Assembly: GCA_963700195.1 (NCBI GenBank)
Contig: CAVOWQ010000007.1
Span: forward strand, 62,001 to 126,000
Source: AP-15 sp963700195
GTDB lineage: Bacteria; Pseudomonadota; Alphaproteobacteria; ATCC43930; CGMCC-115725
Reading direction: 5' to 3'
DNA: 64,000 bases
The stretch's first letter is position 1. The number at the start of each line of letters is the position of its first letter. The position numbers were made by a program, and so were the translations under genes. Positions 9,053-18,209 of the stretch are shown here, piece after piece. Under the pieces are notes generated by a model. It was not told the DNA's origin. It worked only from the letters and a program-made list of their open reading frames with translations, and did no database searches.

Positions 9053-9715
9053 TCACCAAACGCCGGGAAGCAATCGCCAGCGCACCTGTTGGGCATATTC
9101 GGCGTAGCCGGGCAATTCGGCGCGCAAGGTGCGGTCCTCGATAATTGTTCGCCACAGGAGGAGCGGCACGCCGAGGGCGCCGAGCGCCGTTGCGAGCCAT
9201 GAGCAGAGGGCGATGCCGCTCGCCACGATTGCGGGGATCGCGCCGGCATACCCGGGATGGCGCACCCAACGATAAGGGCCGGCGGTGACGGTTTGGTGCC
9301 CGCGCTCCTGTTGTATCCGGACGACCGAGGAGAAGAACCGGTTCATATGCATTGCCCAGATGAAGAGCGACAACCCGGCGGCGAAGACCGCGAGCGCGGC
9401 GATCCGCAACGACAGCGGAACCGTATCGGACCAGTGGAACCGGCGATCGAGGCCGGCAATCGTCCAATGCGCAACACACAGCAGGAAGATGAAGTAGAGC
9501 TTCAGCCCTGGCGGGTGGCCACCCGGCCGCATGCGTTCTCGAGCGAGGTCCTCATCGATCAAAAAGAGGCCGGCGATGGATACCCCCGCGAGGACCCCGA
9601 GGTAAGCCCAGAACAACGGAATGTCGATCCGGCCGGCAGCTCCGAACAAGACGACGGCGACCAGCAGGATAAACCCGAGCGTCTGGGCGACCATCGGCCA
9701 CGACGGTTTTGTCAC
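9053..9715 (-). CDS. Isoprenylcysteine carboxyl methyltransferase-family membrane protein
   Basis: 220 residues with about five hydrophobic segments. The C-terminal signature GPYRWVRHPGYAGAI, then LLLWRTIIEDRTLRAELPGY and AEYAQQVRWRLLPGVW, is that of the ICMT/PEMT-like integral membrane methyltransferases. These use S-adenosylmethionine. The bacterial substrate is usually unknown. The start is GTG, overlapping the pheT stop as GTGA, so it is probably translated from the pheS-pheT message. Confidence 0.85.
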   Translation of the reverse strand: MTKPSWPMVAQTLGFILLVAVVLFGAAGRIDIPLFWAYLGVLAGVSIAGLFLIDEDLARERMRPGGHPPGLKLYFIFLLCVAHWTIAGLDRRFHWSDTVPLSLRIAALAVFAAGLSLFIWAMHMNRFFSSVVRIQQERGHQTVTAGPYRWVRHPGYAGAIPAIVASGIALCSWLATALGALGVPLLLWRTIIEDRTLRAELPGYAEYAQQVRWRLLPGVW

Positions 9716-12101
9716 GCTCGCAACTGGCCGCCGGTCGCCCTTTCGACTTGCGCGATCAGGCGCTTGGAGAAGCCTTCGATTTCGGCGTCGGTGAGGGTCC
9801 GCTCCTGCGGCTGCAATACCACCGTGATTGCGAGCGACTTTTTGCCTTCCGGCAGACCGGTGCCTTCATAGACGTCGAACAGACGGATTTCGGAGACCAG
9901 CTTGCGGTCGACGCCGCGGGCGGCGCGCAGCAGGGTCTCGGCCGGCAGGTCGCGGTCGACGACAAAGGCGAAATCGCGTTCGATCGGCTGGAATACCGAC
10001 AGGCGCAGTGGCGGCTTCGCGCGCCCCGCTCGCGATGTAGGTACGGCATCGAGAAATACCTCGAAGCCGGCGATCGGCGGCCGCGCATCGAGCGCCTCGA
10101 GCACCGCCGGATGCAATTCGCCAAAGGCGCCGAGCACCGTCGGTCCGAGCCGCAACGTGCCGGCCCGGCCCGGGTGGTACCAGGCGGGCGGGTCGGCCGC
10201 GAGCTGGATGTTCTCCGCCGGCGCACCCATCGCGGCAAGAGCGGCAAGCGCATCCGCCTTGACGTCATAAAGATCGGCCTCGCGGGCCGCCGTGCGCCAG
10301 TGCTTTGGGGCCGGTGCGCCCGCTGCGCACGCCGCCGGCGGCGAGCACCTGGCCTTCCGGCGTGTCGTCGCGATAGAGCGGTCCGAGTTCGAACAATGCC
10401 GTATCGGGAAAGCCGCGGTCGGCGTTGCGGCGTGCAGCGGTAATAAGCCCCGGCAATAATGATGGCCGCATCGCATCGAGGTCGGCGCTGATGGGATTGA
10501 CCAGACGCAATTCCGGCTTGGCGCCGCCGAACAGCTCCGCCTCGCGCGCCGCGACAAACGAGAACGTCACCCCTTCGGTCAGCCCGCGCTCGGCGAGGGT
10601 GCGGCGGACCAGCTCGGCGCGGCGCTGCGCCGGCGTAAATGCAGGCCGCGACAATGGCGTGGCGCGTTCGAGCGGGACCGCCGGGATCTGGTCGTAACCC
10701 TTGACGCGCAATACCTCCTCGACGAGGTCGGCCTCGCCGACGATATCGCCGCGCCACGACGGCGGCTCGACCGAGAGGTCGCCTCCCGCGAGGGTCTCGA
10801 CGGCGCAGCCGAGCGCGGTGAGGATCTCGGCGCTCTCCTGATGCGGCACATGAAGCCCGCCGAGCGTTGCCGGCCGCTCCGAGCGCAGCACATAGCGGCG
10901 CCGCCAATCGGGGACGGCGCCGGCCGTGATGACCTCGGACGCCTCGCCGCCGCACAGCTCCAGCACTAGCCGCGTCGCGATCTCCAGCCCATCCCGGACA
11001 AATTCCGGGTCGAGGCCGCGCTCGAAGCGGTAGCGGGCGTCGCTCGCAATATTGAGCTTGCGGCCGGTTGCCGCGGTGCGGACCGGATCAAAGAGCGCCG
11101 CCTCGATGAGGACCTCGGTCGTGGCTTCGGTGCATGCGGTCGCCTCGCCGCCGATCACCCCGCCGAGGCTCTGCACGCCGGCAGGGTCGGCAATGACAGT
11201 AATTTCCGGATCGAGTGCATATTCCTGTCCATTGAGGGCGAGCAGGGTTTCGCCCGGCCGCGCCAAACGCACCGTGAGATCGCCGGCGAGCCGGCCTGCA
11301 TCGAACACGTGAAGCGGCCGGTCCAGGTCGAAGGTCAGGAAATTCGTGATGTCGACGAGGGCGGAGATCGGCCGCAGTCCGATCGCTTCGAGCTTGTTTT
11401 GCAGCCATGCCGGGCTCGGCGCGTTGCGGACGGCGCGAATGTGCCGCCCGAGAAACAGCGGGCACGCGGTGTGGTCTTCGATATCGATGCCGATCGGCGA
11501 ACGAAAGCGCCCGGCGACCGGGGTCGTGTCGAGCGGCTTCAGCCGCCCGAGACCGGCGGCGGCGAGATCGCGGGCAATGCCGCGGACGCCGAGGCAGTCG
11601 GCACGGTTCGGCGTCACTTTGATATCGAGGACGGCGTCGGCGCGGCCAACGAGATTTGCATAGGGTGCCCCGACCGGCACATCCCGCGGCAATTCGATGA
11701 TCCCTTCGTGATCCTCGCCAAGGCCGAGCTCGTAGGCCGAGCACAGCATGCCGCGCGAGGTAACGCCGCGGATCACGGTTTCCTTCAGCAACGCACCGGT
11801 CCGCGGGATGACGGTGCCGGCAGGTGCGAACACGCCCTTCATCCCGGTGCGGGCATTTGGCGCCCCGCAGACCACCTGGACCTGCCCTTTCCCGGTATCG
11901 ACCACGCATACTTTCAGCCGGTCGGCATTGGGATGCCGTTCGGCCGAAACGACCAAAGCTGACCGTGAAGGGTTCGAGACCGGCGGCGCGGTTCTCGACC
12001 CCCTCGACGTCATGGCCGAGCATGATCAGCCGCTCGACGATAGCGGCGAGCAGGGCCTCGGTTTCGAGATGCTCCTTGAGCCAAGCGAGAGTCGTCTTCA
12101 T
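9712..12101 (-). CDS. pheT: Phenylalanyl-tRNA synthetase beta subunit (two frame breaks)
   Basis: About 795 residues when rejoined, the normal size. It works with PheS as an alpha2-beta2 enzyme charging tRNA-Phe. Order: start MKTTLAWLKEHLET, EMAP-type tRNA-binding fold (SAERHPNADRLKVCVVDTG), B3/B4 editing region (FLTFDLDRPLHVFDA), B5 domain (PPSWRGDIVGEADLVEEV), and C-terminal anticodon-binding domain (PPLRLSVFQPIERDFAFVVD). Frames change at 11960 (GTC-A-GCT) and 10303 (AAA-G-CAC). Each is a single inserted base, and its removal restores the conserved protein. The start overlaps the pheS stop as ATGA. Being essential, it is unlikely to be truly broken. Confidence 0.95.
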
Positions 12102-13186
12102 GCCGCCCCTCCCGGCAGCGGCCCGCGCACGAGTGAGGGAATGTCGAGCGGCAGGAAGCCGTAATGCCGTAGCCAGCGCAGGTCGGAATCATAGAAGGTG
12201 CGCAGGTCCGGGATGCCGTATTTCAGCATCGCCACGCGCTCGATCCCCATGCCGAAGGCAAAACCCTGATATTCGGCCGGGTCGATGCCACAATTCTTCA
12301 GCACTTGCGGGTGGACCATGCCGCTGCCGAGAATCTCGAGCCAATCGCCGCCCGCGCCGATCTTGAGCTCGCCGGAACTGCGCGAACAGCCGATGTCGAC
12401 CTCGGCCGAGGGTTCGGTGAACGGGAAATAGCTCGGGCGAAAGCGTACCGGCAGGTCGTCGACACCGAAGAATGCGCGGCAGAACTCGATCAGGCAGCCC
12501 TTCAAATGCCCCATATGGGTGGTCCGGTCGACCACCAGCCCTTCGACCTGGTGAAACATCGGCGAGTGCGTCGCATCGTGGTCCATGCGGAAGGTTCGGC
12601 CGGGCACGATGATGCGGATCGGCGGCTGTTGCGCCAGCATCGTGCGGATCTGCACCGGCGAGGTATGGGTGCGCAATACGAGCCGCGAGCCGTCCGGCCG
12701 CTCCGGGAGATAAAAGGTGTCGTGCTCCTGCCGAGCCGGGTGCTCGGGCGGGATGTTGAGCGCGGTGAAGTTGTAGAAATCCTCCTCGATATGCGGGCCT
12801 TCGGCGACCGCGAAGCCCATTTCGCCAAAGATCGCGACGATCTCGTCGACCGTCTGGCTGATCGGATGGAGCCGCCCGGCGGTGGCGAACGGTACCGGCA
12901 GGGTCGGATCGGCGCGCTCGCCGACGAGCCGCTGTTCGAGCGCGGCCCGCCCGAGCCGCACGGCGGCCTCGCCGAGCGCCGCTGTGATGCGGTCCTTGGC
13001 GGCGTTCAACGCCGCGCCGGCACGCCGCCGCTCGTCCGGCTCGAGCCCGCCCAATTCGCGCATCGCCAGGGTCAGTGACCCACGCCGTCCGAGCACCTTG
13101 ACGCGCAGCTCCTCCAGCGCCTCGGGCGACGGCGCGGCGGCGATCTCGGCAAGGATCGCATCCGTCGAGGGGTCGAAATCTGCCAT
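12098..13186 (-). CDS. pheS: Phenylalanyl-tRNA synthetase alpha subunit
   Basis: 362 residues, intact. N-terminal coiled coil (to about residue 90), then the class II catalytic core: HPISQTVDEIVAIFGEMGF, motif 2 region FRMDHDATHSPMFHQVEGL, and motif 3 GFAFGMGIERVAMLKYGI. It catalyses phenylalanyl-adenylate formation and transfer to tRNA-Phe with PheT. It is followed by pheT with a 4-base overlap. The usual upstream neighbours infC-rpmI-rplT are absent here. Confidence 0.97.
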   Translation of the reverse strand: MADFDPSTDAILAEIAAAPSPEALEELRVKVLGRRGSLTLAMRELGGLEPDERRRAGAALNAAKDRITAALGEAAVRLGRAALEQRLVGERADPTLPVPFATAGRLHPISQTVDEIVAIFGEMGFAVAEGPHIEEDFYNFTALNIPPEHPARQEHDTFYLPERPDGSRLVLRTHTSPVQIRTMLAQQPPIRIIVPGRTFRMDHDATHSPMFHQVEGLVVDRTTHMGHLKGCLIEFCRAFFGVDDLPVRFRPSYFPFTEPSAEVDIGCSRSSGELKIGAGGDWLEILGSGMVHPQVLKNCGIDPAEYQGFAFGMGIERVAMLKYGIPDLRTFYDSDLRWLRHYGFLPLDIPSLVRGPLPGGAA

Positions 13187-13290
13187 TGGATGGTTCTCAC
13201 AAACAAAAGGACCGACGGCCCCCTTGGCTATAGCACGCCGCCACCAGGACTCAATCGGCTTCAGGTATCTGCGTTCCCGTGTTCTGTTGA

Positions 13291-13668
13291 TTACGATACT
13301 CCGCCATTATGCACATTAGCGACCGCCTGCGAGAATTGCTGACCGAGGGACAAAACTGTTGCGGTTGTGGTCAGCACATTGGTGGCCGCAGGGAGTTGCT
13401 GGGCGGTTGTCTTCATCCGCGCTGCCAGCCTGTTCAGTGTGGCGGCCGCCGCAATCACCTCGGGCAGAGCGAGAACGGCCTCTGTGGCCGCGGTTTCGAT
13501 CGCGTCGCGCTGGTTCATCAGATCATCAAGCCGTCGGTTGAGCGCAGCGTCGTCTGGGCCGGTGTCTACCTCGATTTTCCTGGCGACAGCGTCGATGGAG
13601 GATTTCAGTGCGGCAAGCGCCATGTCGCGGGCATTACGAATCTGATCGATGATGGATCCTTGGTTCAT
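13291..13668 (-). CDS. Hypothetical helical protein downstream of a lipoprotein gene
   Basis: 125 residues from the ATG chosen because AGGAGG lies 8 bases upstream. A GTG 18 bases earlier overlaps the preceding stop but has no such site. The protein is almost wholly helical, Ala-rich and without Cys or membrane segments (SIIDQIRNARDMALAALK, LNRRLDDLMNQRDAIETA). I do not recognise a family. It directly follows the lipoprotein gene, so the two probably act together. GC and codon use are close to the neighbours. Confidence 0.65.
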   Translation of the reverse strand: MNQGSIIDQIRNARDMALAALKSSIDAVARKIEVDTGPDDAALNRRLDDLMNQRDAIETAATEAVLALPEVIAAAATLNRLAARMKTTAQQLPAATNVLTTTATVLSLGQQFSQAVANVHNGGVS

Positions 13669-13682
13669 GTCTCGTCCTCCTG

Positions 13683-14748
13683 TCACGATTTCTTTTCGGT
13701 TGAGCTGACGGCGGATGCATTTGCGGCGGCGGCGGCGGCCAGGTCGTTGGCTCGCTGGGAGAAGGTCTGCAGGCTGGCAACGAGCGCGGCGAACTCTCCG
13801 TCGTTGTTGCGCACTGCCACCACGAGGTTGTCGTGCGCATCGCGCAGCGCTCGCGCCGTCGCGCGCGGATCGGTCGCGCGGACCGTCTGAAACGCATCAG
13901 CTGCGGCCTCCGCGTCGTCGATCGCAGCGCCATAAGCCTGGTCCGTCACATGCGGTGTGGTCGCTGCTCTATTCAGCGCCTGGGTCTTTCGAACCAGCAG
14001 AACGTATAACCCCCTCAATCGAGCATCACGCTGCTCTTCAAGCACGATGCCCAGTGCGTCAGCCAGTACGTGCAGTGGCTCGCAGGCGATTCGAGTCGCG
14101 TTCTGAAGCTCGTGGAGACGCCGATAATCGAGATCCTGTCCGACCAGCCACAAGACTGCATTGGTCGACGCCTTGGCGACAGGGGCAGCCGCAGCGCCGT
14201 AAGGGCCCGGCGCCGATTGCGCGAGCGCGCCCACCGCAGCACTGACTTTAGCCGCAGCATTGTCGAAATCCGCCCGGTCTTGCGCCTTCGTGATCGCAGC
14301 CAGCGCGGCAGTATAGTTATCCAACGCCTTCAACAAATCAGCCCGCTGAAGAGGTGGGGGAGGATTGCTGGAGCCAGTCGTTGGCGCGGAGGGAAGATCG
14401 GCTATGGTCTCACACACGTTCGCAGGCGGTGCGGTTGGCTTGGGCCTGGCCGCAATATGGACAGTAGGCAAGGGCGCGCCCTTGGCCACGAGATCGCAAG
14501 GAACGGAATTAGTCGCATCGAAGTCGCATCCGGGGCCAGTCAGCAGCACGGGTTTCTCGTGGACCCACAGGGTGCGGTTGCCTAGGTGCCGCTCGGCGAG
14601 GATCTTTTGGGCGTTGTCCTGATATGATGCATCGATCGACCCCATCTTGGTGTTGAGGGTCTGCACGTTGTCCGAGAACAGATAGGGTGAGCACGCAGAC
14701 TGGCACGCCACACGTAAGTGCTGCGGCGACTACAGCCGCTTTCCACAT
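13683..14748 (-). CDS. Putative lipoprotein of unknown function (frame break near N-terminus)
   Basis: About 354 residues. It starts MWKAAVVAAALT, a short signal peptide. A single extra base near 14718 separates this from ACQSACSPYLFSDNVQTLNT. Rejoined, the sequence reads LTVAC, an acceptable lipobox, so a membrane-anchored lipoprotein is likely. The body is helical and Ala-rich (LLKALDNYTAALAAITKAQD, LQTFSQRANDLAAAAAANAS), reminiscent of a coiled rod, with no enzyme motif. It ends overlapping the GTG before the next gene. A perfect Crp-type site lies 70 bases upstream of the start. Confidence 0.65.
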
Positions 14749-14817
14749 GCTTCGATCCCCCGTCGCTTGTCTTTATTAGTGAACCTAGCAGAATGTAACG
14801 GTATAACCGCCGGCAAA

Positions 14818-14833
14818 TGTGAAGTAGCTCACA
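14818..14833. promoter_or_regulatory. Crp/Fnr-family operator, perfect consensus
   Basis: TGTGAAGTAGCTCACA matches TGTGA-N6-TCACA exactly. On the minus strand a TACATT element (14792-14797) puts the site centre near -41 of a start at about 14784, with a 37-base leader to the lipoprotein gene. It is the same arrangement as the site at 7977. Confidence 0.65.
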
Positions 14834-14835
14834 CT

Positions 14836-14865
14836 AACTTCTCAAGCTGGAACTTCTCAAGCTGG
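14836..14865. repeat. 15-base perfect tandem duplication
   Basis: AACTTCTCAAGCTGG occurs twice head to tail, immediately beside the Crp-type site. No function is visible. Confidence 0.8.
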
Positions 14866-15048
14866 CAACTCGTCCAAAAATTTTCAAATTCTAACGTGCA
14901 CGCCTGCACCTGGGGCGCCTGCCGCGCCCGTCCAGATGGCCCTCGCGGTAGGCAGAAGTATCGAGGCGGCGGCACCGGTCGTGTTATCCTGCGAGGTCTC
15001 GGTCATTTCCGTCTTATGCGTGCAACGCACCGCCGACGAGGCCTTCGA

Positions 15049-15138
15049 GTGAGACGCGGAGAGTTGATCCTATTCCCCGGCGCGGTCATCGCCGTGTGTG
15101 CGGCGCGGCCCGGTCGCGCTGGTGAGGCGCGCGAATGA
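15049..15138 (+). pseudogene. 29-codon remnant (or leader) of a substrate-binding protein gene
   Basis: A GTG-started frame, VRRGELILFPGAVIAV and on, has the same Arg-rich start and hydrophobic signal peptide as the three following substrate-binding proteins (MRRRxLL). It stops at TGA overlapping the ATG of the first intact copy. Its own start overlaps a TGA that ends TADEAFE. The most economical reading is a deleted fourth paralog reduced to its signal peptide. It may now act as a translated leader. Confidence 0.6.
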
Positions 15139-16106
15139 GGCGGCGCGACTTGCTGTTGCTCGCCGCCGGCACGGCGATGACTCGGAACCCGGCCTCGGCC
15201 GAAGTCAAGACACCGCGCATCGGCTTTGTCCAAGCGGGATTGCGGCAGGACAACCAGGGCCTCCTCAACGCATTCCGCGAAAATCTTTCCGCGCTCGGCT
15301 GGACCGACGGCAGCAACATCATGATTGTCGATCGCTGGGCCGAGGAGCGCGCCGAGCAGTTGCCCGGGATCGTCAAGGAGCTGATTGGCTCCGGCGCCGC
15401 CATCCTGGTCACCGTCGGGACGCCGGCCACGCTCGCCGCGAAGCGCGCGACCGCGACGATCCCGATCGTCCTGATCGGCGTCGACGATCCGGTCGCCCTA
15501 GGCGTGGTCGCGAGCCTGGCGCAGCCCCGCGGCAACGTAACGGGCCTTTCTCTGTCTTCATCCGAGGCGATCGCGAAGCGGTTTGAGCTGCTGCAGGAGC
15601 TCGTTCCCCGGCTGCGCCGGGTTGCCGTCATCGTCAGGGGAGATCCCGGCATCGAGCAAAAGCTGCAGGACATCCGCACCGATGCCGCGGAGATGAAGAT
15701 TGAGCCGTTGATGCTCCAAGCGATGACCGGGACGGCCCTCGAACTCGCCTTCGCGCGATTGCGCAGCGAGCGGTGCGAGGCCGTTTACGTGGCCTCCGGC
15801 CCGCTGGGCCCGGCCAAGCGTGCCGAGCTCATCGCGCTCGCCGCGGAATCCCGGTTGCCCGCGATCTATTCCTTCCGCGTCTTTCCGGTCGATGGGGGAT
15901 TGATGTCGTTCGGCGCCGACTACCGCGACTTGTTCCGCCGCGCCGCGGGCTTCGTCGACAAGATCCTCAAGGGGGCAAAACCGGCCGACCTGCCGGTCGA
16001 GCCGCCGCGCAAATTCGACCTGACCATCAATCTCAAGACCGCCGGCGCGCTCGGCCTGACGATCCCACCCGCCCTCCTCGCCCACGCCGACGAGGTCATC
16101 GAATGA
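15135..16106 (+). CDS. ABC transporter substrate-binding protein, tandem copy 1
   Basis: 323 residues of the periplasmic substrate-binding family PF04392 (related to TrpX-type proteins). A signal peptide with an Arg-rich start (MRRRDLLLLAAGTAMT) is followed by TPRIGFVQAGLRQDN, VTVGTPATLAAKRATATIPI and VDDPVALGVVASLAQPRGNV, the family core. It ends LTIPPALLAHADEVIE. No permease or ATPase gene is nearby, as is common for this family in Bradyrhizobium-like bacteria, so the ligand and transporter are unknown. It overlaps copy 2 as ATGA. Confidence 0.9.
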   Translation: MRRRDLLLLAAGTAMTRNPASAEVKTPRIGFVQAGLRQDNQGLLNAFRENLSALGWTDGSNIMIVDRWAEERAEQLPGIVKELIGSGAAILVTVGTPATLAAKRATATIPIVLIGVDDPVALGVVASLAQPRGNVTGLSLSSSEAIAKRFELLQELVPRLRRVAVIVRGDPGIEQKLQDIRTDAAEMKIEPLMLQAMTGTALELAFARLRSERCEAVYVASGPLGPAKRAELIALAAESRLPAIYSFRVFPVDGGLMSFGADYRDLFRRAAGFVDKILKGAKPADLPVEPPRKFDLTINLKTAGALGLTIPPALLAHADEVIE

Positions 16107-17098
16107 GGCGGCGACGCCTCCTCGCATTCTTTGCCGGCGCAACATTCTCGCCGGTGTTGGGCGGCGCGCAGGCGCCGGACCGGGTGCGGCGGGTCGGCGT
16201 TCTGACGACCTTCGGCGAGGACGATCCCTTGGCGCAGCGCTGGATCGGCGCATTTCGCAAGGCGCTCGATGAGACGGGCTGGCGGCAGGGTCAAAATATC
16301 GAGATCGACTACGGTTGGGCCGCGGGCGATGCCGGTCGGCTGCGAAGCTTCGCCAAGCAGTTGGTCAAACGCCAGCCCGATCTGATTTTTGCGGTCACCA
16401 CCCCCGCGGTCGCCGCGCTCCTGAAGGAGACGCGCACGATCCCGATCGTGTTTGCGGTAGTTTCCGACCCGGTCGGCAGCGGCTTCGTCAAGACGCTGTC
16501 GCGCCCCGACGGCAATGTCACCGGCTTTACCGACATCAACATCGAACCGTCTCTGGGCGGCAAATGGGTGGAGCTCGTCAAGGAGACCTCGCCCGCGATC
16601 CGGCGCGTGGCGATGCTCTACAATCCCGCCACTGCCCCGTTTGCCGCCTATTTCTTGCAGCCTTTCGAGGCCGCAGGGCCGGAACTTGCCGTGCAAACCA
16701 CCACAGTCCCGGTCAACAGCGAGGCCGATATCGAACGCGCGCTGGCCGCTCTTGCATCTCGGCCGGGCGGCGCCTTTGCCGTCCTGCCCGACGCCTTCGC
16801 AATCATCCACCGCAACCGGATCGTCGAGCTGGCGGCCCGCCACCGCTTGCCCGCGGTCTATCCGTACCGTTTCTTCGCCGGCATCGGCGGCCTCTTGTGC
16901 TACGGCATCGTTGCAGAGGATCTGTTCCGCCGCGGCGCAGCCTATGTCGGCCGCATCCTCAAGGGCGCCAAGCCCGCCGACCTGCCGGTTCAGGCGCCGA
17001 CCAATTTCGAGCTGGTCGTCAACCTCAAAACCGCGGCGGCATTGGGTCTGACGATCCCGCAAACCATCCTCGCCCGCGCCGACGAGGTGATCGAATGA
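16103..17098 (+). CDS. ABC transporter substrate-binding protein, tandem copy 2
   Basis: 331 residues, paralog of the gene before it. The start is the ATG in the ATGA overlap (a longer upstream frame exists but lies over copy 1). Signal peptide MRRRRLLAFFAGATFSPVLG. The core shows VRRVGVLTTFGEDDP, FAVTTPAVAALLKETRTIPI and PVGSGFVKTLSRPDGNVTGF. The C-terminus is LTIPQTILARADEVIE. Family members bind small organic ligands in the periplasm. Confidence 0.9.
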   Translation: MRRRRLLAFFAGATFSPVLGGAQAPDRVRRVGVLTTFGEDDPLAQRWIGAFRKALDETGWRQGQNIEIDYGWAAGDAGRLRSFAKQLVKRQPDLIFAVTTPAVAALLKETRTIPIVFAVVSDPVGSGFVKTLSRPDGNVTGFTDINIEPSLGGKWVELVKETSPAIRRVAMLYNPATAPFAAYFLQPFEAAGPELAVQTTTVPVNSEADIERALAALASRPGGAFAVLPDAFAIIHRNRIVELAARHRLPAVYPYRFFAGIGGLLCYGIVAEDLFRRGAAYVGRILKGAKPADLPVQAPTNFELVVNLKTAAALGLTIPQTILARADEVIE

Positions 17099-18078
17099 GG
17101 CGGCGGGAGCTCCTGGTCCTTCTTTGTGGGCTGGTAATCGCCTGGCCCGATGTCGCTCGCGCACAACAGAAGGCGATGCCGTTGGTCGGGGTACTCAGCA
17201 GCTTTTCGCGCGGAGAAGGCCCTTTGGGCCGCGGGCCCTTAGCCCAAGGGCTTGGCGAAGCCGGGTACGTCTATGGCCAAAACGTGACGATCGAATACCG
17301 TTGGGCCGATAGCAATTATGATCGGCTGCCCGCATTGGCCGCCGACCTCGTCAGCCGCAAGGTCGACGTGATCGTGACGATCGGCGGCACGCCTCCGGCA
17401 CTGGCGGCGAAAAGCGCGACCTCGACGATCCCGATCGTCTTCACCTCCGTCAGCGACCCGGTCGGGGTAGGCCTCGTCGCCAGTCTCGCCCGGCCGGGCG
17501 GCAACCTCACGGGCTTCAGCAACATCGCCGCCCAGCTGACGCCCAAGCTGCTCGAGCTAATTTCCGAGGCGGTTCCCCAGGCCGGCGTGATCGCTCTCTT
17601 GGTGAACCCGAACAATCCGACCGCCGAGCCCGTGATCCGAGACGTGCAGGAAGCAGCGCGTGAAAAGGGGGTAAAGCTCGGTGTCCTGAAGGTTGGCACC
17701 GGGGGCGAGATCGACGCCGCCTTCGCCTTCCTCGCCGAACTGCAAGCCGGCGCGCTCGTCGTCGACGCCGACTCGTTCTTATCGAGCCGGCGTGGGCAAC
17801 TCGTGGCGCTGGCATCGCGCCATGCCGTTCCGGCGATCTATGCACACCGCGTGTTTGTCGCGGCCGGCGGCCTGATCAGTTATGGAATCGACGACGCAGC
17901 AGTCATTCGCCAGGCCGGCAGTTACGCCGGAAGGATCCTGAAAGGCGCCAAGCCGGCCGATCTGCCGGTCCAGCAACCGACGACATTCGAGCTGATCGTC
18001 AATCTCAAAACCGCCAAGGCACTCGGTCTGACGATCCCACCCACGCTCCTCGCCCGCGCCGACGAGGTCATCGAATGA
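17095..18078 (+). CDS. ABC transporter substrate-binding protein, tandem copy 3
   Basis: 327 residues, third paralog, again started by an ATGA overlap. Signal peptide MRRRELLVLLCGLVIAWPDV ending ARAQQ. Core KAMPLVGVLSSFSRGEG, IVTIGGTPPALAAKSATSTI and DPVGVGLVASLARPGGNLTG. It ends LTIPPTLLARADEVIE. Copies differ from each other throughout, so the duplication is old, but starts and ends are strongly conserved. The next gene begins 131 bases on. Confidence 0.9.
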   Translation: MRRRELLVLLCGLVIAWPDVARAQQKAMPLVGVLSSFSRGEGPLGRGPLAQGLGEAGYVYGQNVTIEYRWADSNYDRLPALAADLVSRKVDVIVTIGGTPPALAAKSATSTIPIVFTSVSDPVGVGLVASLARPGGNLTGFSNIAAQLTPKLLELISEAVPQAGVIALLVNPNNPTAEPVIRDVQEAAREKGVKLGVLKVGTGGEIDAAFAFLAELQAGALVVDADSFLSSRRGQLVALASRHAVPAIYAHRVFVAAGGLISYGIDDAAVIRQAGSYAGRILKGAKPADLPVQQPTTFELIVNLKTAKALGLTIPPTLLARADEVIE

Positions 18079-18209
18079 GCCGAACGCCGGGTTGAATGGC
18101 GGTTGCGTAGTGCAAGTCTACCGATCGCTCTGCGAGTGGAGTATTATCGGACGAGATTCGGCCTGGTTTTCGTCTCGATGGTATACGCCCGCGCCCACGC
18201 AGTAATTCG

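Larger units (their letters stand above)
14749..15048. other. Intergenic region between lipoprotein gene and substrate-binding protein array
   Basis: AT-richer than the surroundings on its left side. It contains the Crp-type site 14818-14833, a TACATT -10 candidate on the minus strand (14792-14797), and a 15-base tandem repeat at 14836-14865. Near its right end the plus strand encodes TADEAFE-stop, resembling the ADEVIE-stop terminus of the three downstream substrate-binding proteins. This is probably the last trace of an older copy. Confidence 0.55.

Noticed and set aside
14767..15138. 123-residue ORF upstream of the substrate-binding proteins
   Set aside because: It crosses a tandem repeat and gene remnants, has no ribosome site, and only its last 29 codons resemble a gene.
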